Positions 18,512 to 27,695 are shown, numbered from the stretch's first letter. The stretch: DNA of 64,000 bases from Fibrobacter sp. UBA7003 (GCA_002449765.1 DJXN01000002.1:310001-374000); one strand, 5' to 3'. Notes: generated by a model not told the origin, from the letters alone. Made by a program: numbers and translations.

Positions 18512-18896
18512 GTACTATCTACCTATAAAAACGGCCGAAACCAGAAATTGTTCCTTTTTTGCCATTTTTTTATTCAAGAGCACCTAAAGAGGGGGGGCCG
18601 CTACGCCTCACGGGTTATTTTTTCAAAAATCATCGAATTTTTCTATAATTATTTCCATTCAATTATAATATTTCATTCAAAAACAGCCAATTTTCAAAGT
18701 CACAAAATTCTAAAACCGACAAATTTCAAACTTTTTCATTCGATTTAGACGAAAGCAAAATCACAAAAAATCAAAATTTCACCATAAAAACAAAAAATTT
18801 TCATTAAATTACCAATTATCCGTTGCCATAGACAAGCCTACATTCTATATTTTCAGCACAAATTTTAAAAATCCAAACGCTTAAACAGGAAAAATT
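18512..18896. promoter_or_regulatory. AT-rich divergent region between radC and ilvB
   Basis: The 385 bases are very AT-rich past 18600. A TATATTTT element at 18846-18853 is the likely ilvB promoter, giving a leader of about 40 bases. I see no leader peptide with Ile, Val or Leu runs and no terminator-antiterminator pair, so attenuation of ilvB is not supported. A G7 run occurs at 18591-18597. The short open frame here looks spurious. Confidence 0.45.
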
Positions 18897-20615
18897 ATGG
18901 CAAACAAGACTTTGAGCGGCGCCGAAGTGATTATCGAATGCCTCAAACGCGAAGGCATCGACACCATTTTCGGCTATCCCGGTGGATCCGCCATCCCGAT
19001 GTTCGATGCGATTCTCGATTCCAATATTAAGGTAGTCCTCTCCCGCCACGAACAGGGCGCGACCCACATGGCCGACGGCTACGCACGCCAGACCGGCAAG
19101 GTCGGCGTCGCTCTCGTGACGAGCGGCCCGGGTGCAACCAACACGTTCACCGGTATTTATACAGCCCTCATGGATTCTAGCCCCATCGTGGTGCTCGCCG
19201 CACAGACGACGACCCCGAACCTCGGCAAGGACGCCTTCCAGGAATGCGACACCAGCGGCATGACGTTCGCTGCCGTCAAGCATTCCTACCTGGTGAAGGA
19301 TACCAACGACCTCCCGCGCGTGATGAAGGAAGCCTTCCACATCGCGCGCACTGGCCGCCCGGGCCCTGTGCTCATCGACCTGCCCAAGGACGTGACCGCA
19401 GGCCCCTGCACCGCTCCGTTCACCGACCAGATGGACTTGCCCGGCTACAAGATTCCGACATACGCCTCTACCGAGAGCGTCGAGAAGGCCGCCGAATACC
19501 TCAAGAATTCCAAGAAACCGCTTTTGCTCGTGGGCCACGGCGCCATGATCAGCGGGGCCAGCCGCCAGGTGAAGGAACTCGCCGAAAAGATCGGCGCCCC
19601 GGTGTGCTGCACCATGCTCGGCCTCGGCGCCTTCCCCGTTGATCACGAGCTTTCGCTCGGCATGCTCGGCATGCACGGCACCGTGTACGCCAACAAGGCC
19701 GTACTCGACTGCGACCTGATTCTCTCTATCGGCAGCCGCTGGGACGACCGCATTACCGGCAAGCTTGAAGTGTTCTGCAAGGACGCCATCAAGATGCACA
19801 TCGACATCGACCCCGCCGAAGAAGGCAAGGTTCTGCAGCCCGACGTGTTCATGTGCGGCGACGCGAAGCTCGTTTTGGAACAGCTTTTGCCGATGGTGCA
19901 CAAGCTCGATACAGCCGACTGGATCAAGACTTGCCAGACCTGGAAGAAGCGCTTCCCGCTCACCTACCCCAAGCAGGGCGGACTCCGCATGCAGCACGTG
20001 ATTGCGACCGCAAGCGAACTCACGCAGGGCAAGGCCATCGTCACGACCGACGTGGGCCAGCACCAGATGTGGGTGGCACAGTTCTTCCACATCAACTATC
20101 CGCGCCAGCTGCACTCCAGCGGTGGCGCAGGCACGATGGGCTTTGGCTTCCCCGCCGCTATCGGCGCCGCATTCGGCAACGAGACCGGCTGGCCAGTGCT
20201 CAGCTTCAGCGGTGACGGTGGTTTCCAGATGACCGAAGCGGAACTCGCGACCGCTGCCATCCACAAGCTCCCCATCAAGATTTTCGTGATGGATAACAAA
20301 TACCTCGGCATGGTGCGCCAGTGGCAGGAACTCTTCTACGACCACCGCTACTCTAGCGTCGACATGATGGGCAACCCCGACTTCGTGAAGCTCGCCGAAG
20401 CCTACGGAATTCCGGGGCTCCGCATCAAGCGCGCCGCTGATGCCGAACGCGTAATCCAGAAGGCGCTCGAATACAAGGACGGTCCGATCCTCATCCACTG
20501 CGAATGCGAGAAGGAAGACAACGTGTTCCCGATGATTCCGGCAGGCGCACCGCTTACCGCCATGCTTACGGAAGCACCCAAGGCCAAACTTGAAAAACCC
20601 ACGGGATCGACCTAA
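18897..20615 (+). CDS. ilvB: Acetolactate synthase, large catalytic subunit
   Basis: 572 residues, the usual length. The N-terminal domain has the catalytic Glu in [16 protein letters not shown]; the C-terminal domain has the thiamine-diphosphate motif [18 protein letters not shown] ending in [15 protein letters not shown] and [14 protein letters not shown] are also typical. The enzyme joins two pyruvates, or pyruvate and 2-oxobutyrate, in the first common step to valine, leucine and isoleucine. The regulatory subunit gene follows by 15 bases. The start has only a weak AGGA site nine bases upstream. Confidence 0.96.
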   Translation: MANKTLSGAEVIIECLKREGIDTIFGYPGGSAIPMFDAILDSNIKVVLSRHEQGATHMADGYARQTGKVGVALVTSGPGATNTFTGIYTALMDSSPIVVLAAQTTTPNLGKDAFQECDTSGMTFAAVKHSYLVKDTNDLPRVMKEAFHIARTGRPGPVLIDLPKDVTAGPCTAPFTDQMDLPGYKIPTYASTESVEKAAEYLKNSKKPLLLVGHGAMISGASRQVKELAEKIGAPVCCTMLGLGAFPVDHELSLGMLGMHGTVYANKAVLDCDLILSIGSRWDDRITGKLEVFCKDAIKMHIDIDPAEEGKVLQPDVFMCGDAKLVLEQLLPMVHKLDTADWIKTCQTWKKRFPLTYPKQGGLRMQHVIATASELTQGKAIVTTDVGQHQMWVAQFFHINYPRQLHSSGGAGTMGFGFPAAIGAAFGNETGWPVLSFSGDGGFQMTEAELATAAIHKLPIKIFVMDNKYLGMVRQWQELFYDHRYSSVDMMGNPDFVKLAEAYGIPGLRIKRAADAERVIQKALEYKDGPILIHCECEKEDNVFPMIPAGAPLTAMLTEAPKAKLEKPTGST

Positions 20616-20630
20616 CAGGAGGACATTACC

Positions 20631-21125
20631 ATGATCGATAAAGGACATTCCATTAGTTTGTTGGTGGCGAACCGCCCGGGCGTGCTCGTGCGTATCGCCC
20701 TCGTGTTCTCCCGCCGTGGCTACAACATCGATTCACTCGTTGTCTCCCCCACGCTTGACCCGAACTTCAGCCGCATGAATATCATCGCGCACGGCAATCC
20801 CGAGATCCTGATGCAGATTATCAAGCAGCTCGAAAAGCTCGTGGACGTTGTGCAGGCAAAGGACCATACCGGCACGGACGCCGTCGAGAAAGAACTCGCA
20901 CTCATCAAGGTGCGTTGCACTCCGGACCAGCGTACCGAAATCCTGCAGCTGTGCGACCATTTCCACGCCAATACCGTGGACATGACCGCCACGTCCATGA
21001 TTATCCAGATTACGGGCAACAGCCAGAAGGTCGACACGCTCAAGAGCCTCTTGCAGAAGTTCGAGATTGTCGAATACATCCGCACGGGCAAGGTCATCAT
21101 GCTCCGCGGCGAAGATAAAACGTAA
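20631..21125 (+). CDS. ilvN: Acetolactate synthase, small regulatory subunit
   Basis: 164 residues. The N-terminal ACT domain reads HSISLLVANRPGVLVRIALVFSRRGYNIDSL, which in homologues binds valine and feeds back on IlvB. The C-terminal half matches the IlvN/IlvH domain (ALIKVRCTPDQRTEIL, FEIVEYIRTGKVIMLRGED). AGGAGG lies seven bases before the ATG. It is the last gene of the ilvBN operon, closed by the terminator at 21183. Confidence 0.95.
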   Translation: MIDKGHSISLLVANRPGVLVRIALVFSRRGYNIDSLVVSPTLDPNFSRMNIIAHGNPEILMQIIKQLEKLVDVVQAKDHTGTDAVEKELALIKVRCTPDQRTEILQLCDHFHANTVDMTATSMIIQITGNSQKVDTLKSLLQKFEIVEYIRTGKVIMLRGEDKT

Positions 21126-21142
21126 GCGGCTCCGCCGCAGTT

Positions 21143-21166
21143 ACTAGTCACTAGTTATTAGTTACT
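21143..21166. repeat. Short ACTAGT-rich repeat after ilvN
   Basis: The stretch repeats TTACTAGT and TTATTAGT units, partly palindromic. It resembles the other simple inverted repeats that sit behind genes in this window. Purpose unknown. Confidence 0.35.
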
Positions 21167-21182
21167 AGAAAATGCAAAAATT

Positions 21183-21212
21183 AAACCGTCTGGATGCAAG
21201 TCCAGGCGGTTT
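21183..21212 (+). terminator. Rho-independent terminator of ilvBN
   Basis: AAACCGTCTGGA (21183-21194) pairs with TCCAGGCGGTTT (21201-21212) over a six-base loop and is followed by T residues. Confidence 0.85.
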
Positions 21213-21270
21213 TTGCTATGTGTGAGCGTGCGAAATGCCGTTCGAAGCAAACTATATTAACGAAGCAGAC

Positions 21271-21702
21271 TTAAAAACCGAGGACCGCCTCGGAGATTTC
21301 GTTCGCCTCGTCGGAGTAATCATCAACAAAATCGGCCGTAAATTCGCCCCAGGCTTCGCTTGCTCCGCAACCAACTCCAACTTCCATCGAGGACCACTTG
21401 AACACGCCATAGACGCGTTCATTGCGTTCCATCAACTCCGTCAGGAATTCCTCGGGAAAGTCTTCTTCCACGAAGAGGCTTCCATCCATCGCAAGAAGCT
21501 CTTCCTCAGGAAGTTCCTCGAAGCGGCATTCGTATTCGTCCACCATCACGTCATTCACGTAATACCAGTCGCCCGAATCAGCATTCGGCAAGTCAGCCTC
21601 CGGAAAACGCTCCAGAATTTCGTTCCAAACCGATTCCAAATCGGCGTGGCTGCCGATAAAACGCATCAAGATTCTACATTCCACAGCATCCCTCCCAATC
21701 AT
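21271..21702 (-). CDS. Acidic hypothetical protein at the end of the motor operon
   Basis: 143 residues from the first ATG, strongly acidic (repeated Glu/Asp in RFEELPEEELLAMDG and DEANEISE), without signal peptide or membrane segment. I do not recognise a family. A GTG at 21684, six residues in, has a better ribosome site (AGGGA five bases before), so the protein may start as MECRILMRF. The gene begins 27 bases after the preceding stop, so it may be the last gene of the motor operon, but it could also be separate. Confidence 0.55.
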   Translation of the reverse strand: MIGRDAVECRILMRFIGSHADLESVWNEILERFPEADLPNADSGDWYYVNDVMVDEYECRFEELPEEELLAMDGSLFVEEDFPEEFLTELMERNERVYGVFKWSSMEVGVGCGASEAWGEFTADFVDDYSDEANEISEAVLGF

Positions 21703-21729
21703 TGGTTATAGGCAACATCGCCTAGCGCA

Positions 21730-22389
21730 TTACTTCTTTTCTTGCGGCACAAGGCGTTCCGCAATACGGAAAAGATCATTGTAGACATCAAGAAAATCTT
21801 CTATCCAGATAGGATCCCTCTCGCCCACGATCTGGAACATTTCCTCGAGCGTATGACGCGAGTTGTAAGGGCCGACCAAACTACCCGCAGGCTGGACCAG
21901 CACTCCGCCACGGTAATCAGTCGACGCAACAAGGCGCGCGCGGAACGAACGGCGCAAGCGGGCGATAAGTGTACCGCGAAGCGATACGAGTTCGCGATGC
22001 GCTTCCAGGCACTTGCCCTTCGAAATCCAATCTTCCACCATGTCGAGGCGACGTTGAATGGACGAACGCTCCGTAGGCGGAATAAGCATCTTCCTGCGGA
22101 CAAGGGTATCTCTTATCTGCTGGACAGTTCCGCGCAACATGTCGGGTTTCCAGAAGACCATCGGGATCCGCGAATCCGACGTCTTGCCGCTCGCCATAGG
22201 CGTATGCGACCCCACCCAGCGAGCAAGCTTGTCCAGCATCATCTTCGCTTCGGGTTCCCTGTCAATCGCGATATAGTCGCAAGCTCGCTCGAGGAGTTTG
22301 TCGGCATAGACCAAGCGCCAGTGCGGGAGCGTCCCGGACTTGCGGATGGCATCGACGGATCGACGTATGGATTCTACCCTTTCATTCAT
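21730..22389 (-). CDS. Unrecognised cytoplasmic protein, coupled to the MotB-like gene
   Basis: 219 residues, rich in Arg and predicted mostly helical in the first two thirds (ERACDYIAIDREPEAKMMLDKLARW, RRLDMVEDWISKGKCLEAHRELVSL). A later part (RLVASTDYRGGVLVQPAGSLVGPYNSRHTLEEMF) looks like beta strands. No signal peptide, membrane segment or nuclease/ATPase motif is visible. Its ATG overlaps the stop of the MotB-like gene (TGATG), which indicates translational coupling and a steady ratio to the motor proteins. It does not resemble ZorC, ZorD or ZorE as far as I can see. Confidence 0.65.
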   Translation of the reverse strand: MNERVESIRRSVDAIRKSGTLPHWRLVYADKLLERACDYIAIDREPEAKMMLDKLARWVGSHTPMASGKTSDSRIPMVFWKPDMLRGTVQQIRDTLVRRKMLIPPTERSSIQRRLDMVEDWISKGKCLEAHRELVSLRGTLIARLRRSFRARLVASTDYRGGVLVQPAGSLVGPYNSRHTLEEMFQIVGERDPIWIEDFLDVYNDLFRIAERLVPQEKK

Positions 22390-23027
22390 CAGTGGAAATT
22401 CTCTCGTCTAAGTGGCGTGACACCGATTTCCACACGGCGATTCAAGCGGCGGTGTTCCTCGGTATCGTTCGGATACTTGGGCTGGAATTCGCCAAATCCC
22501 GCCGCAAAGATGCGATCGGGCGGGAACCCCTGTGCAACCAGCGCCTTCACGACGTTCACTGCACGTTCCGAAGACAAGTGCCAGTTCGTGTAATTGACCT
22601 TGGAACTGAACGGAGTATCGTCGGTAAAACCGCTCACCATCACGACATCGCCCGTGTCGAGCGCATCCAGGAGCCCCTTGCTGATTCCCTTGATGACGGA
22701 AACGCCTTCTTCGGTCAGGTTGGCACCGCTCGTCGGGAAAAGGAACGACGCCTGGATCTGAATCTTTCCGTCGTCAAGAGCAATGAGTCCCGCCTCGATG
22801 GATGTCTGCAAACTTTTCGACAGGAGCGCATTTCGTTCGCTCGCTATCTTACGCATTTCTTCCTGACAGCTGAGAACTTCTTCCTCGGTTCGCGTAAGGT
22901 CTTCGGCCTTCTGTTCCTTCAATGTCGCCATGGCGACAAACGCAAGAATGAACAGAGAAACCAAAGCTATGCCGAGGTCGGTATAGGCCATCCAGGGATT
23001 GGTATTCTCGTCGCGACGCAGACGCAT
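22389..23027 (-). CDS. MotB/ZorB-like stator protein with OmpA peptidoglycan-binding domain
   Basis: 212 residues. A short basic cytoplasmic end is followed by one membrane segment (residues about 13-36) with Asp17 in NPWMAYTDLGIALVSLF, at the place of the proton-carrying Asp of MotB and ZorB. Residues 40-75 look like a short coiled coil. An OmpA-type domain spans about 85-205: VSGFTDDTPF, NWHLSSERAVNVV, and NDTEEHRRLNRRVEIGV. The protein should anchor an ion-driven inner-membrane motor to peptidoglycan. GAGGG six bases before the ATG and a three-base gap from the MotA-like gene show co-translation. No flagellar genes are near. Confidence 0.85.
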   Translation of the reverse strand: MRLRRDENTNPWMAYTDLGIALVSLFILAFVAMATLKEQKAEDLTRTEEEVLSCQEEMRKIASERNALLSKSLQTSIEAGLIALDDGKIQIQASFLFPTSGANLTEEGVSVIKGISKGLLDALDTGDVVMVSGFTDDTPFSSKVNYTNWHLSSERAVNVVKALVAQGFPPDRIFAAGFGEFQPKYPNDTEEHRRLNRRVEIGVTPLRRENFH

Positions 23028-23030
23028 AGG

Positions 23031-24692
23031 TTAGCCCTCGGCCTTCGGAGCGTTGTGCGCGATGGAAGCGCGTTGAGCCTGTTCCAGCACCTCGAGTAGA
23101 ATTTCCTGCGTCTTGACGGCATTTTCCACGAGCACTTCGCTTGCACGTTCGTGGAAAGCTTCCAGCGACTGGTTGAGGTGTTCCACGAAGTTTTCTTCTT
23201 CCTCGTGTTCCGCCGTATCGCCACTGAGCTTCTCGAGAATCGTCTCGAGGCCCGCACGAAGCATTTCGAGATTCGCGCTAAGTTCGCTCTGGTTCACACG
23301 CATGAGTTCAGCCGTCTCGACGATGTTTCCGCCAAGCGCGTCGGTCGCTTCCTTCTCCTTCACCACGCGATTGTCGATACTTTCGGTGAGAGCCTTCTGG
23401 GCTTCGAGGAGTGTCGCCGACGTTTCAGAAAGTTTCTGGAATGCGGTAAGGATATCGTTCGAGAGCGCCGAAAGCTTTTCGGCAACGGAATTGCTGAGTT
23501 CTGCAGAACCCGCCTGCGCCTTCTCGGCCACCTGAAGGGCGACATTTTTGAGAGTCTCGAGGCCCTGCTTCTGGGATTCCGTACTCGCAGAACTTTCAGA
23601 CGCAAGTTTATCCATAAAGGCTTTCCACTGTTCGTCAGACTGTTTGACTTGAGCCGAGACGCAATCCGCAATGTTCTTTACAGCGCCATCCATCGACTTT
23701 TCGGTCGATGCAGCAACACCCGAAAGACCTTCCTTCACGCAGGAGGAAATAGCATTCAAGTTGGAATTCAGACTCGAAGAGATTCCGTTCAACTTGTCGT
23801 CAAGCCTGGACGGCAATGCTTCCACCGATGTCTGCAGGTTTTTCATGTAGTCGTTTATCGGACCCAGCGCATTCGCGACATCATTGCCGACGCTGCTACC
23901 TAGATTTCCAAGAGAACCCTCCAGTTTCGAGACCATGGAGCCGAGGTCAGAATTCAACTTGGACGTTGTCGAAGAAAGTTCCTCGCCCACCTTCGAAACA
24001 ACACCGTTCAGGCCCTGCTGCACAGACTCCGCCACGCGGGCAAGATTCTTTTCGACCGCATCGAAGAGGCGGCCGAGTTCATCCTTGCTCTTTTCATTTT
24101 CACCAGCAGATTCTCCCTGCAAATCCAACGTAAGCGAATCCAAGCGCGCAATAAAGGCCTCGCGGGAACCGAGGAAAAGCCCGCGCGAAATACCAAGCAC
24201 GAGAGCCGCGAAGAGGCCGCAAAGGCTCGTACCGAAAATGCCCTTCATGTTGCCAAAGAGAACCTGGATCGTATCGAGAGTCCCCTGGGTCGTAGAATTG
24301 TCAATGGCAACGCCCGCGGTCGCAACAGAATACATGAGGCCAAAGAAAGTTCCCATAAGGCCAAGGAGAATCACCGTACCACCCGAACTTCTCGGAGCCG
24401 GAACAGAGGAATTGTTCGAAAGCACCTCGAAAGCAATCGCAGAATCCAGGCGCACCCCCTTGCCGAGCAATTCGCGGGCCTGACTCAGGCGGCGGGAAAC
24501 AAACCCATCCTCATCCGAGCTCATGGTTTTCAGAGCCGAAAGCAACCTGAACTGGTCGATAACGAACACGGCGAAAATCGCCATCATGATAATCCAGCCG
24601 AAGAGCGGGGCTCCAAAGAAAACAGCGCCGGCAACCAAGACCGCAAGTCCGACAACCGTGAGAATGAGAATCGAGTTGAAAGCGTTCTTCAT
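23031..24692 (-). CDS. MotA/TolQ/ExbB-like (ZorA-like) motor protein with long helical tail
   Basis: 553 residues. Four membrane segments fit residues about 7-27, 30-50, 104-126 and 150-174; the last two carry VILLGLMGTFFGLMYSV and GIFGTSLCGLFAALVLG, the core signature of the MotA/TolQ/ExbB proton channel family. After residue 176 comes a tail of about 375 residues, low in Gly and Pro and rich in Ser, Leu, Ala, Glu and Lys with heptad-like spacing, predicted as a long coiled coil in the cytoplasm. This layout, together with the MotB-like partner, resembles ZorA of Zorya defence systems rather than flagellar MotA. AAGGA lies five bases before the ATG. The neighbours differ from known Zorya types. 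Confidence 0.85.
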   Translation of the reverse strand: MKNAFNSILILTVVGLAVLVAGAVFFGAPLFGWIIMMAIFAVFVIDQFRLLSALKTMSSDEDGFVSRRLSQARELLGKGVRLDSAIAFEVLSNNSSVPAPRSSGGTVILLGLMGTFFGLMYSVATAGVAIDNSTTQGTLDTIQVLFGNMKGIFGTSLCGLFAALVLGISRGLFLGSREAFIARLDSLTLDLQGESAGENEKSKDELGRLFDAVEKNLARVAESVQQGLNGVVSKVGEELSSTTSKLNSDLGSMVSKLEGSLGNLGSSVGNDVANALGPINDYMKNLQTSVEALPSRLDDKLNGISSSLNSNLNAISSCVKEGLSGVAASTEKSMDGAVKNIADCVSAQVKQSDEQWKAFMDKLASESSASTESQKQGLETLKNVALQVAEKAQAGSAELSNSVAEKLSALSNDILTAFQKLSETSATLLEAQKALTESIDNRVVKEKEATDALGGNIVETAELMRVNQSELSANLEMLRAGLETILEKLSGDTAEHEEEENFVEHLNQSLEAFHERASEVLVENAVKTQEILLEVLEQAQRASIAHNAPKAEG

Positions 24693-24706
24693 CTTATTCC
24701 TTGAGT

Positions 24707-25615
24707 TTAGGCCTCCATCGAGGCCGTTGTTTCAAAAAGGTTCAACTGACCGCGGGAGAATCCGCGGAGAAAAAGCAACCACTTGTCGCGGTACCATTCA
24801 ATGACATGCATAGTAAGTCCGCGGGCGTAGTCGCAAAAATCATCCGTAAAAGCGAGAAAACCATTCTCGTAAGCATAATGCGGGTTCCAGAAGCGTCCCA
24901 CATTTCGAGCGCAGGAGGCCGCAGAACTATAATAGCGCGGAGCCCCCTTGGTGTTGAAAGCCGCAGCAAAGCGCTTCTTGGCAAGGGCATTGAGCGAACT
25001 GCGCAAGGACACCACGATCGTATTTTCTTTTTCGCGGAGTGAGGATTCTAGGCAGGGGAGCAGTTTCGAGACCGCATCCACGGCACTCTCGGCATGCCAA
25101 TACTTGCACAGCTTTTCCTGCAGCTGCATCACGCGGCCATGCATGCGGACAAACAAGGGTTCGGCATCGCTCACCAGCAAATGGATCGTCGCCGAGTAGA
25201 AAGCACTTATATCCTGCTTGTTGTTCTTGACCGTGAGCGCCCAGCCCTTTTCCTCGTCATGATGCAAGAAATCGCCCCCTTCCAGAAGCAGACGCATCAC
25301 CTCTTCCGTCGAGAATCGCTGGATCCACTTGGCGCGGAATTCATCATAAAGTTTGTTCGCATCGGCCATGATCTGCGGGAATCCCGCATCACACAGTTTC
25401 CACGCGGTCTCGCTATACGAAATCTGTTCCGAACCGCCGACAGATTCTTCCAGGTTGTTCAGAAGCGCATCCATATGCTCAAAAAGAGCTATAGACCAAG
25501 TGACCATCATCGATTGAGAAAGATCCGCAACCATGGAGGAGCGGTTAGGGCTATCGTTCAAGCGAACGCTCACCCCTGTCATCTTCCTTATAGCTCGACG
25601 AAAAGACTCTTCCAC
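24707..25615 (-). CDS. Unrecognised mainly helical protein in the motor operon
   Basis: 302 residues starting at a GTG with AGGGGG five bases before it. No signal peptide or membrane segment is evident, so it is probably cytoplasmic. Sequence is mostly helical with many Leu, Ala, Trp and Tyr residues (ALFEHMDALLNNLEES, FLHHDEEKGWALTVKNN, MHVIEWYRDKWLLFLRGF). I find no known motif. It lies 14 bases ahead of the MotA-like gene and nine bases after the beta-helix gene. By position it could bind the tail of the motor protein, but that is inference only. Confidence 0.65.
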   Translation of the reverse strand: MEESFRRAIRKMTGVSVRLNDSPNRSSMVADLSQSMMVTWSIALFEHMDALLNNLEESVGGSEQISYSETAWKLCDAGFPQIMADANKLYDEFRAKWIQRFSTEEVMRLLLEGGDFLHHDEEKGWALTVKNNKQDISAFYSATIHLLVSDAEPLFVRMHGRVMQLQEKLCKYWHAESAVDAVSKLLPCLESSLREKENTIVVSLRSSLNALAKKRFAAAFNTKGAPRYYSSAASCARNVGRFWNPHYAYENGFLAFTDDFCDYARGLTMHVIEWYRDKWLLFLRGFSRGQLNLFETTASMEA

Positions 25616-25624
25616 GCGCGCCCC

Positions 25625-26347
25625 CTAGAACCCAGTCTCGATTGCATGCCAGATGCTACGGTTTACGTGTTTGCCGGAACGAGAAAGTTCGTCGGCTTCC
25701 TTGCGGACATCCGCCTCAAGATTCCCCTTGATGAGAGCAAGATCTCCATTGTAGTCGCCGCCCGCTTCAAGATAGAGGCCATATACATTGCCGGAAATCT
25801 TGGTATCGGCAGCGAGCACCTTGCCCGCCCTTACAGAAAGAGCAAAGCGATTGCGGACAAAATCACAGCGTGAAAGGAATACTTCTGTAACATCGTCAAT
25901 CCACAGGCCGTAGTAATTGTTCACAAAATGCACATTTTCAAAAATACCGCGGGAACGGAACACCGTATTGCGAAAGGCGTTTTGCACCACCAGGTTCTTG
26001 ACTTCGAACGGCCTATTAGACGAGACAAAATGGATTCCATTCCAGTTGCCGCTAGAATCCGCATTCTTGAACGTGACGGGTTTCGTCTCCGTCCCGAGGA
26101 TGCGGACCGGCCCGCGAAGAGTAAGTTTCGCATACTCGCCCATAAGGACCGTCACTCCAGGCTCGACAACCAAGGTGTCCGAGACCGAAACGACGACACT
26201 CTGTTCTAGAATATAGGGGCTATCTTTTTCCGTCAAGCGGACAACGCCTTCGGTCGGATGCGGGAACGGCATTTCACCGGCAAAACCCGCCACCACAAGA
26301 ACGGCCACGCACCAAACCACAGCATATCCTATACGCCGGACAAACAT
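25625..26347 (-). CDS. Secreted right-handed parallel beta-helix protein
   Basis: 240 residues. An N-terminal signal peptide (basic start, then VVWCVAVLVVAGFAG) is followed by SYVLEQ-like and DTLVVEPGVTVLM, which open many parallel beta-helix domains. Repeating turns of about 22 residues follow (GNWNGIHF, EVKNLVVQNA, IFENVHFVNNYYGLWI, VFLSRCDFVRNRFALSV, TKISGNVYGLYL). Such folds bind or cut polysaccharide, or act as scaffolds; no catalytic residues can be named. It probably acts in the periplasm. Its ATG overlaps the stop of the lipoprotein gene (TGATG), so the two are translated together. Confidence 0.75.
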   Translation of the reverse strand: MFVRRIGYAVVWCVAVLVVAGFAGEMPFPHPTEGVVRLTEKDSPYILEQSVVVSVSDTLVVEPGVTVLMGEYAKLTLRGPVRILGTETKPVTFKNADSSGNWNGIHFVSSNRPFEVKNLVVQNAFRNTVFRSRGIFENVHFVNNYYGLWIDDVTEVFLSRCDFVRNRFALSVRAGKVLAADTKISGNVYGLYLEAGGDYNGDLALIKGNLEADVRKEADELSRSGKHVNRSIWHAIETGF

Positions 26348-27177
26348 CAGATTTCACTCCTCAGCTTGATTCTCTGAATGACGCGCATGTTGGGAACCTC
26401 GTAGCCCGCGACAATATCGTTCACGTTCAAATGCCCCGAAAGTTCAAGATTTACCGAGGACACAATTCCGTGCGTGATATCGAAGAGGATAGAGCCCGTC
26501 CCGACAATAAAGTCATCGCTTTCCATCCGGACATTCGACGTAGAATCCGCGACTTCCTTGTACTGGACGTTCATCCCGATTTTTGCCATCTGGACGCCAT
26601 CATGCAAAAACACTTCCTCGAGGGTAAAAGACTTATAAACGACTGTCGTCTTGCCCTTCTCCGGAATTTCCACCGGACGCTTCCAGGTTTCGCCCACCTT
26701 CACGGGACCACCCGGAAGAATCGGCTGCACCTTCATGAACAGCTTGAGCAGATTCAATTCCTCGGTTCCCGGTTGCAAGGCAACATCTTCAACGGCCGGT
26801 TCGCTCACGGCTCCATCCGAGGCCATCTTGTACTGGAAATGCTGCGTTAGGAGATATTTCTCTATATAGAGGTAATCCTCTACGGTCCGCTTATCGCTCT
26901 TATATTGAATGGAATCGATTTTCATCTCGAACCGACCGGAACCGTTATCGTACGCAACCAGTTCGGAGAGCGTCGCCTGGACGTTCAGGCGGGTCTGCAT
27001 CGATTCCGGGTTCGGATTTGCGGAATCAACCGGCAACAGGGCGTCCAAAGAGGACTCTATGAAATATTTCTGGACAGGCGGATTCTGGGTATTGAACGCC
27101 AAGGAAACATCATTGCTGTCACAAGAACAAAGAAAAGCGAGTGCTACAGAGCATGAAAAAGACTTGATAAAATTCAT
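26347..27177 (-). CDS. Putative lipoprotein, first gene of the motor operon
   Basis: 276 residues. The start MNFIKSFSCSVALAFLCSC gives a lipoprotein signal with an atypical lipobox (Leu-Cys-Ser-Cys) and Asp next to the lipid-bearing Cys. The rest is beta-rich with several strand pairs (GRFEMKIDSIQYKS, GETWKRPVEIPEKGKTTVVYKSFTLEEVF, GIVSSVNLELSGHL) and reminds me of lipoproteins that form a curved beta sheet, but I can name no family. An upstream frame extension of 35 residues is rejected because a TATATTCA promoter element lies four bases before the ATG at 27175-27177. This marks the start of a transcript running to about 21271. Confidence 0.7.
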   Translation of the reverse strand: MNFIKSFSCSVALAFLCSCDSNDVSLAFNTQNPPVQKYFIESSLDALLPVDSANPNPESMQTRLNVQATLSELVAYDNGSGRFEMKIDSIQYKSDKRTVEDYLYIEKYLLTQHFQYKMASDGAVSEPAVEDVALQPGTEELNLLKLFMKVQPILPGGPVKVGETWKRPVEIPEKGKTTVVYKSFTLEEVFLHDGVQMAKIGMNVQYKEVADSTSNVRMESDDFIVGTGSILFDITHGIVSSVNLELSGHLNVNDIVAGYEVPNMRVIQRIKLRSEI

Positions 27178-27181
27178 GTTC

Positions 27182-27189
27182 TGAATATA
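27182..27189 (-). promoter_or_regulatory. -7 element TATATTCA of the motor operon
   Basis: TAnnTTn-type element four bases (GAAC) before the lipoprotein ATG. It suggests that the operon has its own promoter, separate from tadA upstream. Confidence 0.45.
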
Positions 27190-27203
27190 GATATTAGACC
27201 GGC

Positions 27204-27695
27204 TTACGTGGGGCCCTTGTTGCCGGAATCGCCCTTTTCGAGCCGCATGCGCTGAAAAAACGCCTTCAGCAGGCCCAGGCACTCATCGGCAAGCGCTCCA
27301 CCCACCACCTCGACCTCGCGCTTGAGAGCGTTACCCGCAATCACGTCGATAGTCGTTCCGCAGCCACCAAAACGGGTATCCGGGGAGCCGTAGACCACGC
27401 GGGAAACACGGCTATTGAGGATAGCCCCCGCGCACATCGGGCAGGGTTCGAGCGTTACATACAAAGTACAACCGTCCAGGCGCCAGTTTTCGAGTTTGCC
27501 CGCGGCAGTCCCGATGGATAAAATTTCGGCATGGGCGGTGGCGTCCCTCAGCATCTCGATCTGGTTGTGGCCCTTCCCTATCACCACGCCGTCCTTCACG
27601 ATGACGCAACCGATGGGAATTTCCTTCTCGTCGAAAGCCTTTTGCGCCTCGCGAAGCGCCATGCGCATGAACTTTTCGTCGTCTGCAGAAATCAC
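27204..27695 (-). CDS. tadA: tRNA adenosine(34) deaminase
   Basis: 163 residues. The zinc and catalytic motifs of the deaminase fold are present: TAHAEIL (His55, Glu57) and LEPCPMCAGAIL (Cys85, Cys88). TadA turns A34 of tRNA-Arg(ACG) into inosine. The start is a GTG at 27695 that overlaps the stop of the radical SAM gene as GTGA, with a GGAGAGGG ribosome site just upstream; a longer frame upstream is an Arg-rich shadow of the radical SAM gene. The coupling to a radical SAM gene is probably only operon packing. Confidence 0.93.
   Translation of the reverse strand: MISADDEKFMRMALREAQKAFDEKEIPIGCVIVKDGVVIGKGHNQIEMLRDATAHAEILSIGTAAGKLENWRLDGCTLYVTLEPCPMCAGAILNSRVSRVVYGSPDTRFGGCGTTIDVIAGNALKREVEVVGGALADECLGLLKAFFQRMRLEKGDSGNKGPT

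Noticed and set aside
18500..18748. Possible 82-residue protein or ilv leader peptide before ilvB
   Set aside because: AT-rich DNA with Phe/Lys/Ile bias, no ribosome site and no Val/Leu/Ile run.
22389..24692. Flagellar MotA/MotB stator
   Set aside because: No flagellar or chemotaxis gene in the window and the MotA-like tail is far longer than in stators.
21271..27177. A standard Zorya system
   Set aside because: No ZorC, ZorD helicase or ZorE nuclease motif can be seen in any neighbour, so only the motor core is alike.
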